Below are positions 7,569-16,790 of a stretch of 64,000 nt of DNA, in pieces (within the stretch, counting starts at the first letter, position 1; each line of letters begins with the position of its first letter). A model generated the notes under the pieces. The model was not told the origin of the DNA. It was given only the letters and a program-made list of their open reading frames with translations, and made no database searches. The stretch covers positions 22,328 through 86,327 of the forward strand of contig CALJUX010000033.1 in NCBI GenBank assembly GCA_937978655.1, written 5' to 3'. The stretch comes from an uncultured Chromatiaceae bacterium (GTDB lineage Bacteria > Pseudomonadota > Gammaproteobacteria > Enterobacterales > Alteromonadaceae). The translations under genes and the position numbers were made by a program.

Positions 7569-9608
7569 GTGATCCGCAACCGTCCCATTCAAATGTCTGC
7601 ATTTTTGTTGGCCTTAGCTGCGGTGTGGCTGCTGACGGCTATGACGGCCAGTTGGTGGTCGCATCAGCACCAGGTGGCGCAGCAGCAACAGCAACTGCAT
7701 CATCTGAGTGACAATCTGATCCCTCACTTACTGGCAGAGCCTACATTCGCTGGCGAACTGCTGACGTTTGCCCGAGCCAATGGATCTTTGCCGCTACGGA
7801 GCGCCATTTTATTTGGCCGTGACGGTAAACCTTTGGTGCATGTCGGCGACAGCATCCCGCTTCCTGCCTGGCAGACTAAGACCGACTTTGTCGCAGACGG
7901 CGTCAGATACTGGCGTCAGCCGGTAGGCCAGCACCAGTATCTGCTATTGGCCGTTGATCAAGTGCCGATCTCCGGGTTTTGGTTTTATCTGACGTTGCCC
8001 ATGTTGTTGGGGGGAGCCCTGTGGCATTGGTGGCAGCGGCGTCAGCAAGCCCGTCTGTTTGCACAGCTGTGGCAGCTGATCCCGGAGGTCCTGCAAGTTC
8101 AGGGCTCTGAAGGCCCTGAATTGCGCCAGTTCGGACAAGCCGTGAGTCAGCTGGTTCAGCAGCGTGACGAAGCTGCTCATCAGGCGAGTCTGAATTTACA
8201 GCTTTTGCATAATCAGCAGAAACAACACGTCGAGCAGCGCAATGAAATCCGCCTGCTCCTGACCCAGGCAGAAAACCGCAACTTGCATCAGAACCGGGCT
8301 TTGCAATGCTGGCAGAATCTGGTGCGCCGCAGTCCGCAACTGGTCGACGCAGAATTACGGCACTGGGCCACCCTTTTGGGATGGTGCCAGCGGCAAGAAA
8401 CCGATAATGAATTGCAACAGCAGAGCATTACACAGTGGTTTGCCGCGACTGTCGGGGAGTTGGTACCGATGTGGCCTGAGGATATCTTGCTGTTGCCTGA
8501 CGAAGATCCTGACACGCTGCGTTACCTTGCTGAATTTGACGGCCGCGCGATGCGCCATCTGGTGCAGTCTCTCTGTCTTGCCGTGAAGCCGTTTATTGAT
8601 GGTAAAGAGTTATTAATTCGCTATCGGCTGCAGCCGCCGCAGCGGGATAAGTTGCAGTTGCAACTCCAGTATACCGGCAAAAGCCTGAGCGCTCGCAGCA
8701 GGCAAATTCTGTTGCAGGGGGGCATGGCTGAACCCCAGTGGGACGATGTGCCGTTTGAAATAAGCCGGCACTTGCTGCAGTTGCTCAAAGCAGAGCTGCA
8801 CATTACCGAACTGGCTGATTTGGGCAGTCGTCTGGAACTGAGCTTCCCTCTGCATGGGCAACTGCAACCACAAAGCCGCAGATTTCAAAACTTGCTGGTC
8901 TGTGATCCGCGGCCCTGCCGGCTGGATTTGTGGCGGCAGAGTTTATTGGGGGTCAGTGAACAGGTGCTGGCGACCGGCTCGCTGGATGAACTGAAAGTTG
9001 CATTGCAAAGCCGGCTGGTTGATGTCGTGGTGGTGCACTGGTTCAGCGAACAGATGTCGGACGCAGAGGTAATGACACTGCAGCAACTGAGCCAGCGTTA
9101 CCAGTTGGTTTTGTTTGCACCTTTGGTGATACAGCGCCGTTGCGGTGAACAAATGGCAGGGCACAAATACGTGCCGCCATTGTTGCTAGCGCCGTTATCT
9201 GCATTACCACAGCCCGGCGCCCAGTTTGCCAGTCAGCAGTTACTGATAGTCGACGATAATCCGACAAACCTGAGTTTTGTCAGGGCGATGCTGGCAGGGC
9301 AAGACATCAGCATTGATTTTGCGACAACGGGTCTTGAAGCGCTGAAACTGGCGAATCACAGCCGTTATCAATTGATCCTGATGGATATCCAACTGCCCGA
9401 TCTCAGCGGGGTTGAGGTGACTAAGCGGATCAGGCAATTACGCCATCATCAGCACACGGTAATTCTGGCCTTTACCGGGCATGCATTGCCCGAAGAGGCC
9501 GCCAGTTTCCGTCTGGCGGGCATGGACGATGTGATGATCAAGCCGCTGGATGCACGTAAAATCGCCCATATCCTGTCCCGGATCAGGCCCCTGGCTGAAA
9601 TTCAATAA
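7569..9608 (+). CDS. Degenerate membrane hybrid histidine kinase with C-terminal receiver
   Basis: A 679-residue membrane protein from a GTG start. Two membrane segments (about residues 9-28 and 136-153) enclose a periplasmic part of about 105 residues. A Gln-rich coiled coil (about 190-265) follows. Where a kinase core should lie I find no HExxxP-type H-box and no clear N or G boxes. A receiver-like stretch near 438-540 lacks the phosphorylatable Asp (the strand reads VVVVHW). The C-terminal receiver (558-672) is intact: DD at its start, Asp 606 in LMDIQLP, and Lys 658. It may be a phosphate sink or docking partner rather than a kinase. The 3' end overlaps the convergent gene by 26 bases. 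Confidence 0.72.
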   Translation: MIRNRPIQMSAFLLALAAVWLLTAMTASWWSHQHQVAQQQQQLHHLSDNLIPHLLAEPTFAGELLTFARANGSLPLRSAILFGRDGKPLVHVGDSIPLPAWQTKTDFVADGVRYWRQPVGQHQYLLLAVDQVPISGFWFYLTLPMLLGGALWHWWQRRQQARLFAQLWQLIPEVLQVQGSEGPELRQFGQAVSQLVQQRDEAAHQASLNLQLLHNQQKQHVEQRNEIRLLLTQAENRNLHQNRALQCWQNLVRRSPQLVDAELRHWATLLGWCQRQETDNELQQQSITQWFAATVGELVPMWPEDILLLPDEDPDTLRYLAEFDGRAMRHLVQSLCLAVKPFIDGKELLIRYRLQPPQRDKLQLQLQYTGKSLSARSRQILLQGGMAEPQWDDVPFEISRHLLQLLKAELHITELADLGSRLELSFPLHGQLQPQSRRFQNLLVCDPRPCRLDLWRQSLLGVSEQVLATGSLDELKVALQSRLVDVVVVHWFSEQMSDAEVMTLQQLSQRYQLVLFAPLVIQRRCGEQMAGHKYVPPLLLAPLSALPQPGAQFASQQLLIVDDNPTNLSFVRAMLAGQDISIDFATTGLEALKLANHSRYQLILMDIQLPDLSGVEVTKRIRQLRHHQHTVILAFTGHALPEEAASFRLAGMDDVMIKPLDARKIAHILSRIRPLAEIQ

Positions 9609-10503
9609 CACTGCCAAATAACGTCTGTAATGCCTGTAAATACAGCGGGTGAACCGGGCTGTACAGCAGGCTCATCAGCTCGGCGCCATTGTTGGTAAAT
9701 TTGTAATACTGCAATACTATGCCATTGGCTTTCAGCTGTCCCTGTAGCGGGGTTTGCGGAAACTGCCATTGCAGTTGCTGGCCTTTGTTCATCACACCGC
9801 TTTCAATTTCTGCCGGGTGCAGCAGTCCTAAATCAATCAGGCTGAGAATTTGCGGATAGGTCAGTCCGAACTGACTCAGATTCAGCACGCCGCGGTTTCG
9901 GCCGCGGATCCATTGCCAGAATGAGCCTTGCTGCAGATAGCTGAAGTAGATATGGGCGGGTTCCTGTGCAGAGATCCGACAACTAAGACTGCTGGCCAGC
10001 TGCAGCGCCTGGGCATCTTTGTGGTGCATCTGGCGCAGAATGCTCAGTGTTTTATAAGAGAAGCTGCCGGGAACACTGATTTCTGCCGCCAGGATCCGCG
10101 CCCAGAGTTTTTGCATCGACAAGGCCGAGATATTCTGTACCAGCTCGCAATAGTGATAAAACCAGTCCGGATCCAATTCCTGACTGACCGCCTGATCCGT
10201 GCAGTATTCCTGCGCCAGCACCATCACCTTTTCCAGGTTGTATTGCTGACGCTCAACGCTCATCTGGCGGCGCCGCTCAGCACGACTGCTCAACGTGTCC
10301 TCGGGCACAGTCGTATCGGGAGCCGCACCGGCGCGGGCAGACAATTGTTGATGTACTGCACTGGCCTGACGGATTTGCTGAATGGATACGGTATTGTCGG
10401 TACTTTCCTGCGACCTTGCCCGCAGCGATAAATCCTGGCCCAGCTGGCGTTTTGCCAGTTGTCTTAAACGCTGTTGGCCGGACATTTGCTGAATTTTACT
10501 CAT
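9583..10503 (-). CDS. TIGR03899 family protein of unknown function
   Basis: A 306-residue soluble protein with no signal peptide. The first 90 residues are polar and Gln/Arg rich. The rest (from about RRQMSVERQQYNLEKV) matches the TIGR03899/DUF2806-like family, recognised by QNISALSMQKLWARILAAE and the later TNNGAELMSLL segment. The function is unknown. It converges on and overlaps the hybrid-kinase gene by 26 bases and is divergent from the EAL regulator gene. Confidence 0.75.
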   Translation of the reverse strand: MSKIQQMSGQQRLRQLAKRQLGQDLSLRARSQESTDNTVSIQQIRQASAVHQQLSARAGAAPDTTVPEDTLSSRAERRRQMSVERQQYNLEKVMVLAQEYCTDQAVSQELDPDWFYHYCELVQNISALSMQKLWARILAAEISVPGSFSYKTLSILRQMHHKDAQALQLASSLSCRISAQEPAHIYFSYLQQGSFWQWIRGRNRGVLNLSQFGLTYPQILSLIDLGLLHPAEIESGVMNKGQQLQWQFPQTPLQGQLKANGIVLQYYKFTNNGAELMSLLYSPVHPLYLQALQTLFGSVIEFQPGA

Positions 10504-10636
10504 CTAAAGCGCTTCCCTTTGCGACTGCTGAAAACAGTGTATCGGCAGCCGTATCAGACCCGCCAGTCCGGGGCAAAAAAAACATGCATGCACTGAAACT
10601 GTTTTCCCGCCTGCCATGCTGGCTGCAGACGCAAAA

Positions 10637-10666
10637 TTGATTGCATTTTTTACTTAAGGGTATAGT
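10637..10666 (+). promoter_or_regulatory. Likely sigma-70 promoter for the REC-GGDEF-EAL regulator
   Basis: TTGATT, an 18-base spacer, then TATAGT (10661-10666). It leaves a leader of about 120 bases before the ATG at 10792. The rest of the 10504-10791 gap shows nothing recognisable. Confidence 0.45.
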
Positions 10667-10791
10667 GTAATAAGGCACAAAATCAGTCGTTGATGTTGAC
10701 TCACAGGTAGTTTGAACGGACCAGTTCAGGCACAACAAAAGGGAAGCCCAGCCAGTGTTGCCCGGTGAGACTCTAAGGATAAGGTCGTTGA

Positions 10792-13014
10792 ATGGTGTCA
10801 AAAGTAACAGATGATGATTTTCTGTTCCTCGCAGAAGACGATAGTGTTTATACGCCCGCACCTCAGGTGACTGGGGAATGGCACTTGTTGATTGTTGATG
10901 ATGACGAAGAAATCCATACTGTCACACGTCTGGCGTTAAGTGACTTACTGGTGCAAGGCCGGAAACTGGTATTCCACCATGCCTATTCCGGGCGTGCTGC
11001 CATCGAATTCCTGAAGAAAAATCCGCATATCGCTGTGATATTGCTGGACGTGGTGATGGAATCCGACGATGCAGGTTTATTGGTGGTGCAACAGATCCGC
11101 GAACAGCTTGGCATGGACGAAGTGCGCATCGTATTACGCACCGGCCAGCCTGGTTATGCACCGGAAGAGAGCGTCATCAAAGAATATGATATCAACGACT
11201 ACAAGACTAAGACTGAGCTGACGCGCAGCAAGCTGGTCACCTCTATTATTTCTTCGATTCGTTCTTACCAGCAAATCCGTACTATTAATCAAAACCGGCT
11301 TGGGCTGCAGAAAATTATCAATGCCGGCGCCAATCTGCTCGAGCAGCATTCTTTGCATGAATTCTCCGAAGGTGTGGTGACGCAGATCTCTTCGCTGATT
11401 GGTCTGCATGCGGAAGGTGTGCTGTGCGCGCAGATTGAAGACGACGGCTCCGCCAGTGACAATGTCTATGTGTTAGGGGCCGCCGGCCATTACGCACCTT
11501 ACATTAAATGTAAACTGGAGCGGCTGGGCAATGAGCGCATTATTCAACAGATCCTGCATTGCCTGGCTGAAAAACGACATATTTTTACCGCGTTTGACAC
11601 CGTGTTATATCTGGGTAATGCCGAGCACAGTGCTGCGGTTTATATTGAAACCAACAGGCCTATTGAAGACTTTGACCGGCAGCTGATTGAAGTATTCTTA
11701 AGCAATATTTCCATCGGCTATGAAAATGTCACGTTGTTTCAGCAACTTAAACATGCGGCTTATATTGACCCGCTGACCAAAACACCAAACCGCAACGAAT
11801 ACACCCAGCTGCTGCAGGAAACGCGCCGGCTGGCGCCTGAGCAAACGGTGGCAGTGCTGATTGATATCGACCATTTTTCTGACGTTAATGACGGCTTGGG
11901 TCAGGAAGTCGGCAACGAGTTGCTGGTGGCGGTGACGCACCGGTTAGTAGAAAAGTTTGGTGATATCGCCCAGATCGCCCGTATCGGCGCTGACGTGTTT
12001 GGTTTAATCGGGCCTGAACCCCAGTTAACGCCGCAGCAGTTAAACGCAGTTTTTGCCACGCCGTTTCAGGCGTCAGAGCATAGCTTACAAATCAACGCAA
12101 CTTTTGGTTTTTGCCGGTTAACGGATACCGTACGCCAGGGGCTTGGCATTCTGAAGCAGGTTTATATCGCGCTGAATCGGGCGAAAAAAAGCTTGTCGCA
12201 AAACTATGAGTTTTATCACGCTGAGCTTGAAGACCAGATGGCCGAACGCTTGGCCTTGCTGCGTCGGTTAAGACAGGATTTTGCCCAGGATAAGCTGGCA
12301 TTGTGGTATCAGCCACAAATTTCGCTGAGCGACAATAAAGTCATCGGCATGGAAGCGCTGTTGCGCTGGCCGGATGGGCAGGGCGGTTATATCTCGCCGG
12401 CAGTCTTTATTCCGTTGGCTGAGTACTCCGGGCTGATTGTAGAGATTGGTGACTGGGTCATTCGACAGGCGTGTCAGCAAATTCATTATTTGACTGCACA
12501 GGGCCTGGAGCCACTGCGCATTGCTGTGAATGTGTCGATGCCGCAGTTCCGCAGTCCGAATTTTGTGAAGTCTGTGATTGATGCGGTGCAGGCCGTCAAC
12601 ATTGACCCGCAAATGCTGGAGCTGGAAATCACTGAATCTGTGGTAATGGACGAACCGAAAATTGTGATCGAGGCTTTGAGTCAGCTCAAAGCGCACGGCA
12701 TTAAAGTGGCCATTGACGATTTTGGCATTGGCTTCTCCAGCCTGAGTTACCTGCAGCAGTTGCCATTGGACCGGATTAAAGTTGACCGCGCTTTTGTACG
12801 GGACTGCTCTAAGCCAAACGGTTCTGTCATCGCTGAAACCATCGTCAGTCTGGGTAAGAGATTAGGTTTATCGACCATTGCTGAGGGCATCGAAACGCCG
12901 GAGCAGGCCGCCGTAGTCAAAGCGATGGGCTGTGACGAAGTGCAGGGTTTTATGTATGCCAAACCTATGCCGACGCCAGAACTGCTGGCATTTATCCGCA
13001 GCTGGCAGCCCTAA
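10792..13014 (+). CDS. Response regulator with REC-DUF3369-GGDEF-EAL architecture
   Basis: A 740-residue cytosolic c-di-GMP phosphodiesterase candidate. A receiver domain (about 30-155) carries Asp 86 in LLDVVMESDDAG, followed by a DUF3369 sensory domain (about 170-310). A GGDEF domain (about 320-470) has the active site changed to GADVF (from residue 399), so it should not make c-di-GMP. The EAL domain (about 490-735) keeps MEALLRW near 521, DDFGIGFSS from 642 and the AEGIET glutamate, so hydrolysis is expected. The same REC-DUF3369 head occurs at 44381-45934 with an HD-GYP output. The partner kinase is not adjacent. A bidirectional terminator follows. Confidence 0.92.
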   Translation: MVSKVTDDDFLFLAEDDSVYTPAPQVTGEWHLLIVDDDEEIHTVTRLALSDLLVQGRKLVFHHAYSGRAAIEFLKKNPHIAVILLDVVMESDDAGLLVVQQIREQLGMDEVRIVLRTGQPGYAPEESVIKEYDINDYKTKTELTRSKLVTSIISSIRSYQQIRTINQNRLGLQKIINAGANLLEQHSLHEFSEGVVTQISSLIGLHAEGVLCAQIEDDGSASDNVYVLGAAGHYAPYIKCKLERLGNERIIQQILHCLAEKRHIFTAFDTVLYLGNAEHSAAVYIETNRPIEDFDRQLIEVFLSNISIGYENVTLFQQLKHAAYIDPLTKTPNRNEYTQLLQETRRLAPEQTVAVLIDIDHFSDVNDGLGQEVGNELLVAVTHRLVEKFGDIAQIARIGADVFGLIGPEPQLTPQQLNAVFATPFQASEHSLQINATFGFCRLTDTVRQGLGILKQVYIALNRAKKSLSQNYEFYHAELEDQMAERLALLRRLRQDFAQDKLALWYQPQISLSDNKVIGMEALLRWPDGQGGYISPAVFIPLAEYSGLIVEIGDWVIRQACQQIHYLTAQGLEPLRIAVNVSMPQFRSPNFVKSVIDAVQAVNIDPQMLELEITESVVMDEPKIVIEALSQLKAHGIKVAIDDFGIGFSSLSYLQQLPLDRIKVDRAFVRDCSKPNGSVIAETIVSLGKRLGLSTIAEGIETPEQAAVVKAMGCDEVQGFMYAKPMPTPELLAFIRSWQP

Positions 13015-13030
13015 AGTGTTCAGCATAAAA

Positions 13031-13056
13031 AATGCCGCATCAAGCGGCATTTTTTT
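13031..13056. terminator. Bidirectional terminator
   Basis: AATGCCGC pairs with GCGGCATT around a 5-base loop, with A run before and T run after; it lies between the convergent EAL regulator and chemoreceptor genes. Confidence 0.85.
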
Positions 13057-13092
13057 ATGTTGCAGCGACATCAGCCGCTGCATTTTGGCGTA

Positions 13093-14712
13093 TCAGACGC
13101 GGAATAGCCGGGCGATATTTTCCAGGTTCTGCGCCAGATTTGCCAGTTCACGACTGGCTTTGGCGATATGGCCGGCGCTTTGTGACGTGTGTTCAGTATG
13201 TTTCACAATATCGACGACATGACCGACGATAGTCCCGGCCATCACCTGCTGCTCTTCAGTCGCGGAGGCAATGTGCTGATTCATCTCGCGAATACGGCGG
13301 ATGCTGGTGGTAATGGCCTGCAGAGAGTCACCGGCCTGATTGGCTGAGGTCACACTCTGATCGGCTTGTACCGTACTTTGCTGCATTTTCTGCACCGCAG
13401 AGCGGGCGGCAGATTGCAACTGTTCAATGGTTTTCTGAATTTCTTCAGTCGATTTTTGCGTTCTGGACGCCAGAGTACGCACTTCATCAGCAACGACCGC
13501 AAAACCACGGCCTTGTTCACCGGCGCGCGCAGCTTCAATCGCAGCGTTTAATGCCAGCAGGTTGGTCTGTTCAGCAATACCTTTAATCACATCCAGCACT
13601 GCACCAACCTGATTGGCATCTGTTTCCAGTTTCAGGATGACTTCGGAAGCCTCCTGCACGTTGGTTGCCAGCTGGCGAATGTTGCTGACGGTGATCCCCA
13701 CCGTTTGTTGACCGCGGTCGGCTGCAGTGTTGGAATCATTGGCGGCGCTGGACGCTTCGTTGGCGCTGCTGGCCTCTGCAATCACGCTGTTGCTCATATC
13801 ATCAACCGCAACTTTGGCTTGGTCGGCGGCTTTGCGCTGTACTGCGATGGTTCTGTTGGTATCGTCGGTCAGCTGATGTAAATCTTTCGCCAGCGATGAC
13901 AGTGGCAGCGCTGTGTTGACGATTTCTTTGACCACACCCTGCAGTTTTTCCATAAATGAGTTAAACCAGTACGCCAAATCTCCCAGCTCATCTTTAGATT
14001 TGGTTTCAATCCGTACCGTCAAGTCGCCGTCTTCTTTGGCAAGATCACGCAACGAGCGGATGATGTGCCCGAGGCTGCTGTCGATGCCACGAACGACCGG
14101 TAAGGCGGTACCAAACAGCGCAAGCACCGTGATCAGCATCATAATGACGCCGACTGTGATCATCTGAGAAGCCTGCGCATTAGCATCGTCAATGGAATTC
14201 TTAAATTGCGTCAGCTGCACATCACGAAACGATGTCAGCTTTTTCACGGTATTTTCGTAGTCCGCATTCATTTTTTGCGAACGCTCGCCAATGGTGGCCA
14301 TGTCCGCGGTATTGCTGACCATTTCCTGTGACACTTTAAAGGCGACCGCGTAATAAGCGTCAAAAGACTGCAGAATTTGCCCGACTTCGCGGCTGACTTC
14401 TGATTCCAGCTGACCGACAGTCGTCAGCTGTTTTTTCATTTGCTCGGCCAGTTTATTGGCTGCGTTCAGCGCTTCCTCGTCGCCAGTAGTGACGGCGCTT
14501 GCCAGCGACTCTTTTAAACGTTCTAACGAGACTAAGGCACTTTCCGAGGCCTGTAACACCGGGAATTGAATATCCCGGGTGTTTTCCAGCGTTTTCACGT
14601 TACTCAGTGCGGTTTTAGTCGAGAGCCCCAGAAACACCACAAACATCAGGGTGCCAATGAGGGGGATTAAATAGATTTTTTTCGCAATCGAAAGGCGTTG
14701 CAAAAATTCCAT
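13093..14712 (-). CDS. Methyl-accepting chemotaxis protein
   Basis: A 539-residue transmembrane chemoreceptor. Membrane helices lie near residues 13-30 and 187-207, with a four-helix-type periplasmic sensor of about 155 residues between them. A HAMP domain follows (about 210-262, containing AKEDGDLTVRI). The C-terminal signalling domain contains the conserved hairpin tip EQTNLLALNAAIEAARAGEQ. There is no CheR-binding pentapeptide at the C terminus. The ligand is not predictable. It is a single gene transcribed leftward, with no che genes nearby except the distant CheX-like gene at 2057. Confidence 0.93.
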   Translation of the reverse strand: MEFLQRLSIAKKIYLIPLIGTLMFVVFLGLSTKTALSNVKTLENTRDIQFPVLQASESALVSLERLKESLASAVTTGDEEALNAANKLAEQMKKQLTTVGQLESEVSREVGQILQSFDAYYAVAFKVSQEMVSNTADMATIGERSQKMNADYENTVKKLTSFRDVQLTQFKNSIDDANAQASQMITVGVIMMLITVLALFGTALPVVRGIDSSLGHIIRSLRDLAKEDGDLTVRIETKSKDELGDLAYWFNSFMEKLQGVVKEIVNTALPLSSLAKDLHQLTDDTNRTIAVQRKAADQAKVAVDDMSNSVIAEASSANEASSAANDSNTAADRGQQTVGITVSNIRQLATNVQEASEVILKLETDANQVGAVLDVIKGIAEQTNLLALNAAIEAARAGEQGRGFAVVADEVRTLASRTQKSTEEIQKTIEQLQSAARSAVQKMQQSTVQADQSVTSANQAGDSLQAITTSIRRIREMNQHIASATEEQQVMAGTIVGHVVDIVKHTEHTSQSAGHIAKASRELANLAQNLENIARLFRV

Positions 14713-14896
14713 AGATGATTACCCCGTTGGATCAGCGCAAAGGCCGGTATTATTTTGAATATCTTTGATTTGAAATCACTTTCGAGTATAGACAGCAAAT
14801 TGGATTGGCGCAGCAATCTCAGGGCATTAGAACAGAATTTATGAATGTAAAGAAAGGGATAGTGCTGAATATCCGCGATTTGGCTCAGTTAATGAA

Positions 14897-14925
14897 ACAG
14901 GCCCGGCAGTGCGGGCCTGTCTTTT
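14897..14925. terminator. Terminator-like hairpin downstream of ppa
   Basis: ACAGGCCCG pairs with CGGGCCTGT around a 6-base loop. The T run (CTTTTT) is on the plus-strand side; on the minus strand, where ppa is read, the tail is weaker (TTCATT). Confidence 0.6.
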
Positions 14926-14939
14926 TACACCGTACGAAA

Positions 14940-15470
14940 TTATTTGTTTTGTGCGCGTTCAAATGAAGTTTGGATCTCGGCTTTGGCTTCAGCTTTATCG
15001 CCCCAGCCAATTACTTTGACCCACTTGCCTGGTTCCAGCTCTTTATAACGTTCAAAGAAATGCTGGATTTGCGCTTTTAACAGCTCAGGCACGTCACCGA
15101 TATCCTGGATATGGTCATAGATTTTGGTCAGTTTGCTGACAGGTACTGCCAACACTTTGGCATCTTCGCCGGCTTCATCAGCCATTTTTAATACTGCAAC
15201 CGGACGGCATTTGATCACCGCGCCAGGTACCAGTGGATATGGTGTTGGTACCAGCACGTCAACCGGGTCACCGTCCAGTGACAGCGTGTGGTTTACAAAA
15301 CCGTAGTTGCATGGGTAGAACATCGGAGTAGACATAAAACGGTCAACCCAGACAGTACCGCTGTCTTTGTCTACTTCGTATTTGATTGGATCGGCATTGG
15401 CCGGGATTTCGATGATAACGTTGATTTCATCTGGCAGGTTTTTACCCGCCGGGACCAGACTTAAGCTCAT
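14940..15470 (-). CDS. ppa: Inorganic pyrophosphatase (family I)
   Basis: A cytosolic enzyme that hydrolyses pyrophosphate released by biosynthetic reactions. The 176 residues are the normal length for the hexameric bacterial family I enzyme. The metal-binding DGDPVDVLV signature (three Asp) and the upstream NYGFV segment are intact, as is the KWVKVIGWGDK stretch near the C terminus. It lies about 100 bases after fbp on the same strand, so it may be read from the fbp promoter as well as its own. Confidence 0.97.
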   Translation of the reverse strand: MSLSLVPAGKNLPDEINVIIEIPANADPIKYEVDKDSGTVWVDRFMSTPMFYPCNYGFVNHTLSLDGDPVDVLVPTPYPLVPGAVIKCRPVAVLKMADEAGEDAKVLAVPVSKLTKIYDHIQDIGDVPELLKAQIQHFFERYKELEPGKWVKVIGWGDKAEAKAEIQTSFERAQNK

Positions 15471-15541
15471 GATGCTTCCTTATCTATTAAAAACGCAGTG
15501 GCGCCTATTATACCGGCGACATTAAAAATCGCTATGGTTGT

Positions 15542-15564
15542 ACGCCCGGACTTTGGTCGGGCGT
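15542..15564. terminator. Hairpin between fbp and ppa
   Basis: ACGCCCG pairs with CGGGCGT around a 9-base loop just past the fbp stop. There is no T run on the strand that carries fbp, so it may be an mRNA-stabilising hairpin rather than a terminator. Confidence 0.35.
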
Positions 15565-15572
15565 CGCTTCAT

Positions 15573-16544
15573 TCAGGCCTGATGATACTTCAGGCAGCTG
15601 TCGACTTCGTGTTTAGACCCCAGGATCACCGCAACGCGCTGGTGAATGTCCACCGGCTCAATTTCCATAATGCGTTGGTAGCCAGTAGAACTGGCGCCGC
15701 CGGCCTGTTCTACCAGAAAACTCATTGGATTGGCTTCGTACATCAGGCGTAGTTTGTCTGGTTTGTTCGGGTCTTTAGTATCGGTCGGATACATAAAGAT
15801 ACCGCCACGACACAAAATGCGATGCACATCACCGACCATGGCTGCTATCCAGCGCATATTAAAGTTCTTGCCGCGCGGGCCGGCTTTACCCAGCAGCAAA
15901 TCGCCGACATAAGCCTGCATGCCGCTTTGCCAGTAGCGCTGATTCGACATATTGATGGCAAATTCAGCGGTGACTGACGGAATTGCGACTTCTTCCTGTG
16001 TTAGCAGGAAACCACCATAAGTTTTGTCCAGTGTGTAAAGCCGGGTGCCCTGGCCTGTAGTCAGCGCCAGCATGGTCGAAGGGCCGTATAACACATAACC
16101 GGCGGCCAATTGTGCGGTGCCGGGTTGTAAAAACTGTGCGGCATCCGCGGCGTCGACGTCATCACGCGCCGGCAGAATCGAGAAAATGGTACCAATCAGG
16201 CTGTTAATATCGGTGTTGGACGAACCATCCAGCGGGTCAAAAGTGACCAGATAACGGCCCTGCGGATTGCCGGCGACCGTGTGGTCTTCTTCTTCACTGG
16301 AAATGGCTTTGACGACGCCAGTTTCCAGAATCATGTCTTTGAGCAGTTCGTTGGCCAGCACATCGAGTTTTTTCTGCGTTTCGCCCTGAATATTTTCATC
16401 CAGTGTCGAGCCTAATACGCCGGCTAATGCGCCTTGTCCGACCCGGAAGGAGATTTCTTTACAGGCAGCCAGAATGGTTTTAATCAGGGCAATCAGGTCG
16501 GTATCGACCCCATCTTGTCGCAGTACAGGAGCCAGACGGCGCAT
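15573..16544 (-). CDS. fbp: Fructose-1,6-bisphosphatase, class I
   Basis: A gluconeogenic enzyme converting fructose-1,6-bisphosphate to fructose-6-phosphate. It has 323 residues. The metal site is seen as SSEEED and DPLDGSSNTD, and the substrate site includes the NMSNQRYW and GGIFMYPTD regions. The ATG at 16544 starts MRRLAPVLRQDG. The gene is transcribed leftward and diverges from mpl across a 246-base gap that also holds a doubtful 37-codon frame at 16560-16673. Confidence 0.96.
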   Translation of the reverse strand: MRRLAPVLRQDGVDTDLIALIKTILAACKEISFRVGQGALAGVLGSTLDENIQGETQKKLDVLANELLKDMILETGVVKAISSEEEDHTVAGNPQGRYLVTFDPLDGSSNTDINSLIGTIFSILPARDDVDAADAAQFLQPGTAQLAAGYVLYGPSTMLALTTGQGTRLYTLDKTYGGFLLTQEEVAIPSVTAEFAINMSNQRYWQSGMQAYVGDLLLGKAGPRGKNFNMRWIAAMVGDVHRILCRGGIFMYPTDTKDPNKPDKLRLMYEANPMSFLVEQAGGASSTGYQRIMEIEPVDIHQRVAVILGSKHEVDSCLKYHQA

Positions 16545-16790
16545 CGGTATTTCCTTCTGTTAGTGTAGGGTTGTGGCTATGCCGGTCGCTTCAATGTGGC
16601 TCTGCTGGCCGCGTACCTGACCGCGCACTTGATAGTGGGCCCAGAGTTTAAAGAATCTGGCTAAAAATTGCATTTTTATCACCGATTTTATTTCGAAAAA
16701 GCCGGTTGTGCTTTTGTTACAATGCCGGAAAATACTGGCAAAAGCCCGCGCGTGTAAAAGTGGCGGGGCCATTCTCAGCAGGACAACTTC

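Noticed and set aside
9583..9608. Overlap of two convergent genes as a sign of frameshift
   Set aside because: Both proteins have complete, normal-looking C termini; a 26-base convergent overlap is ordinary.
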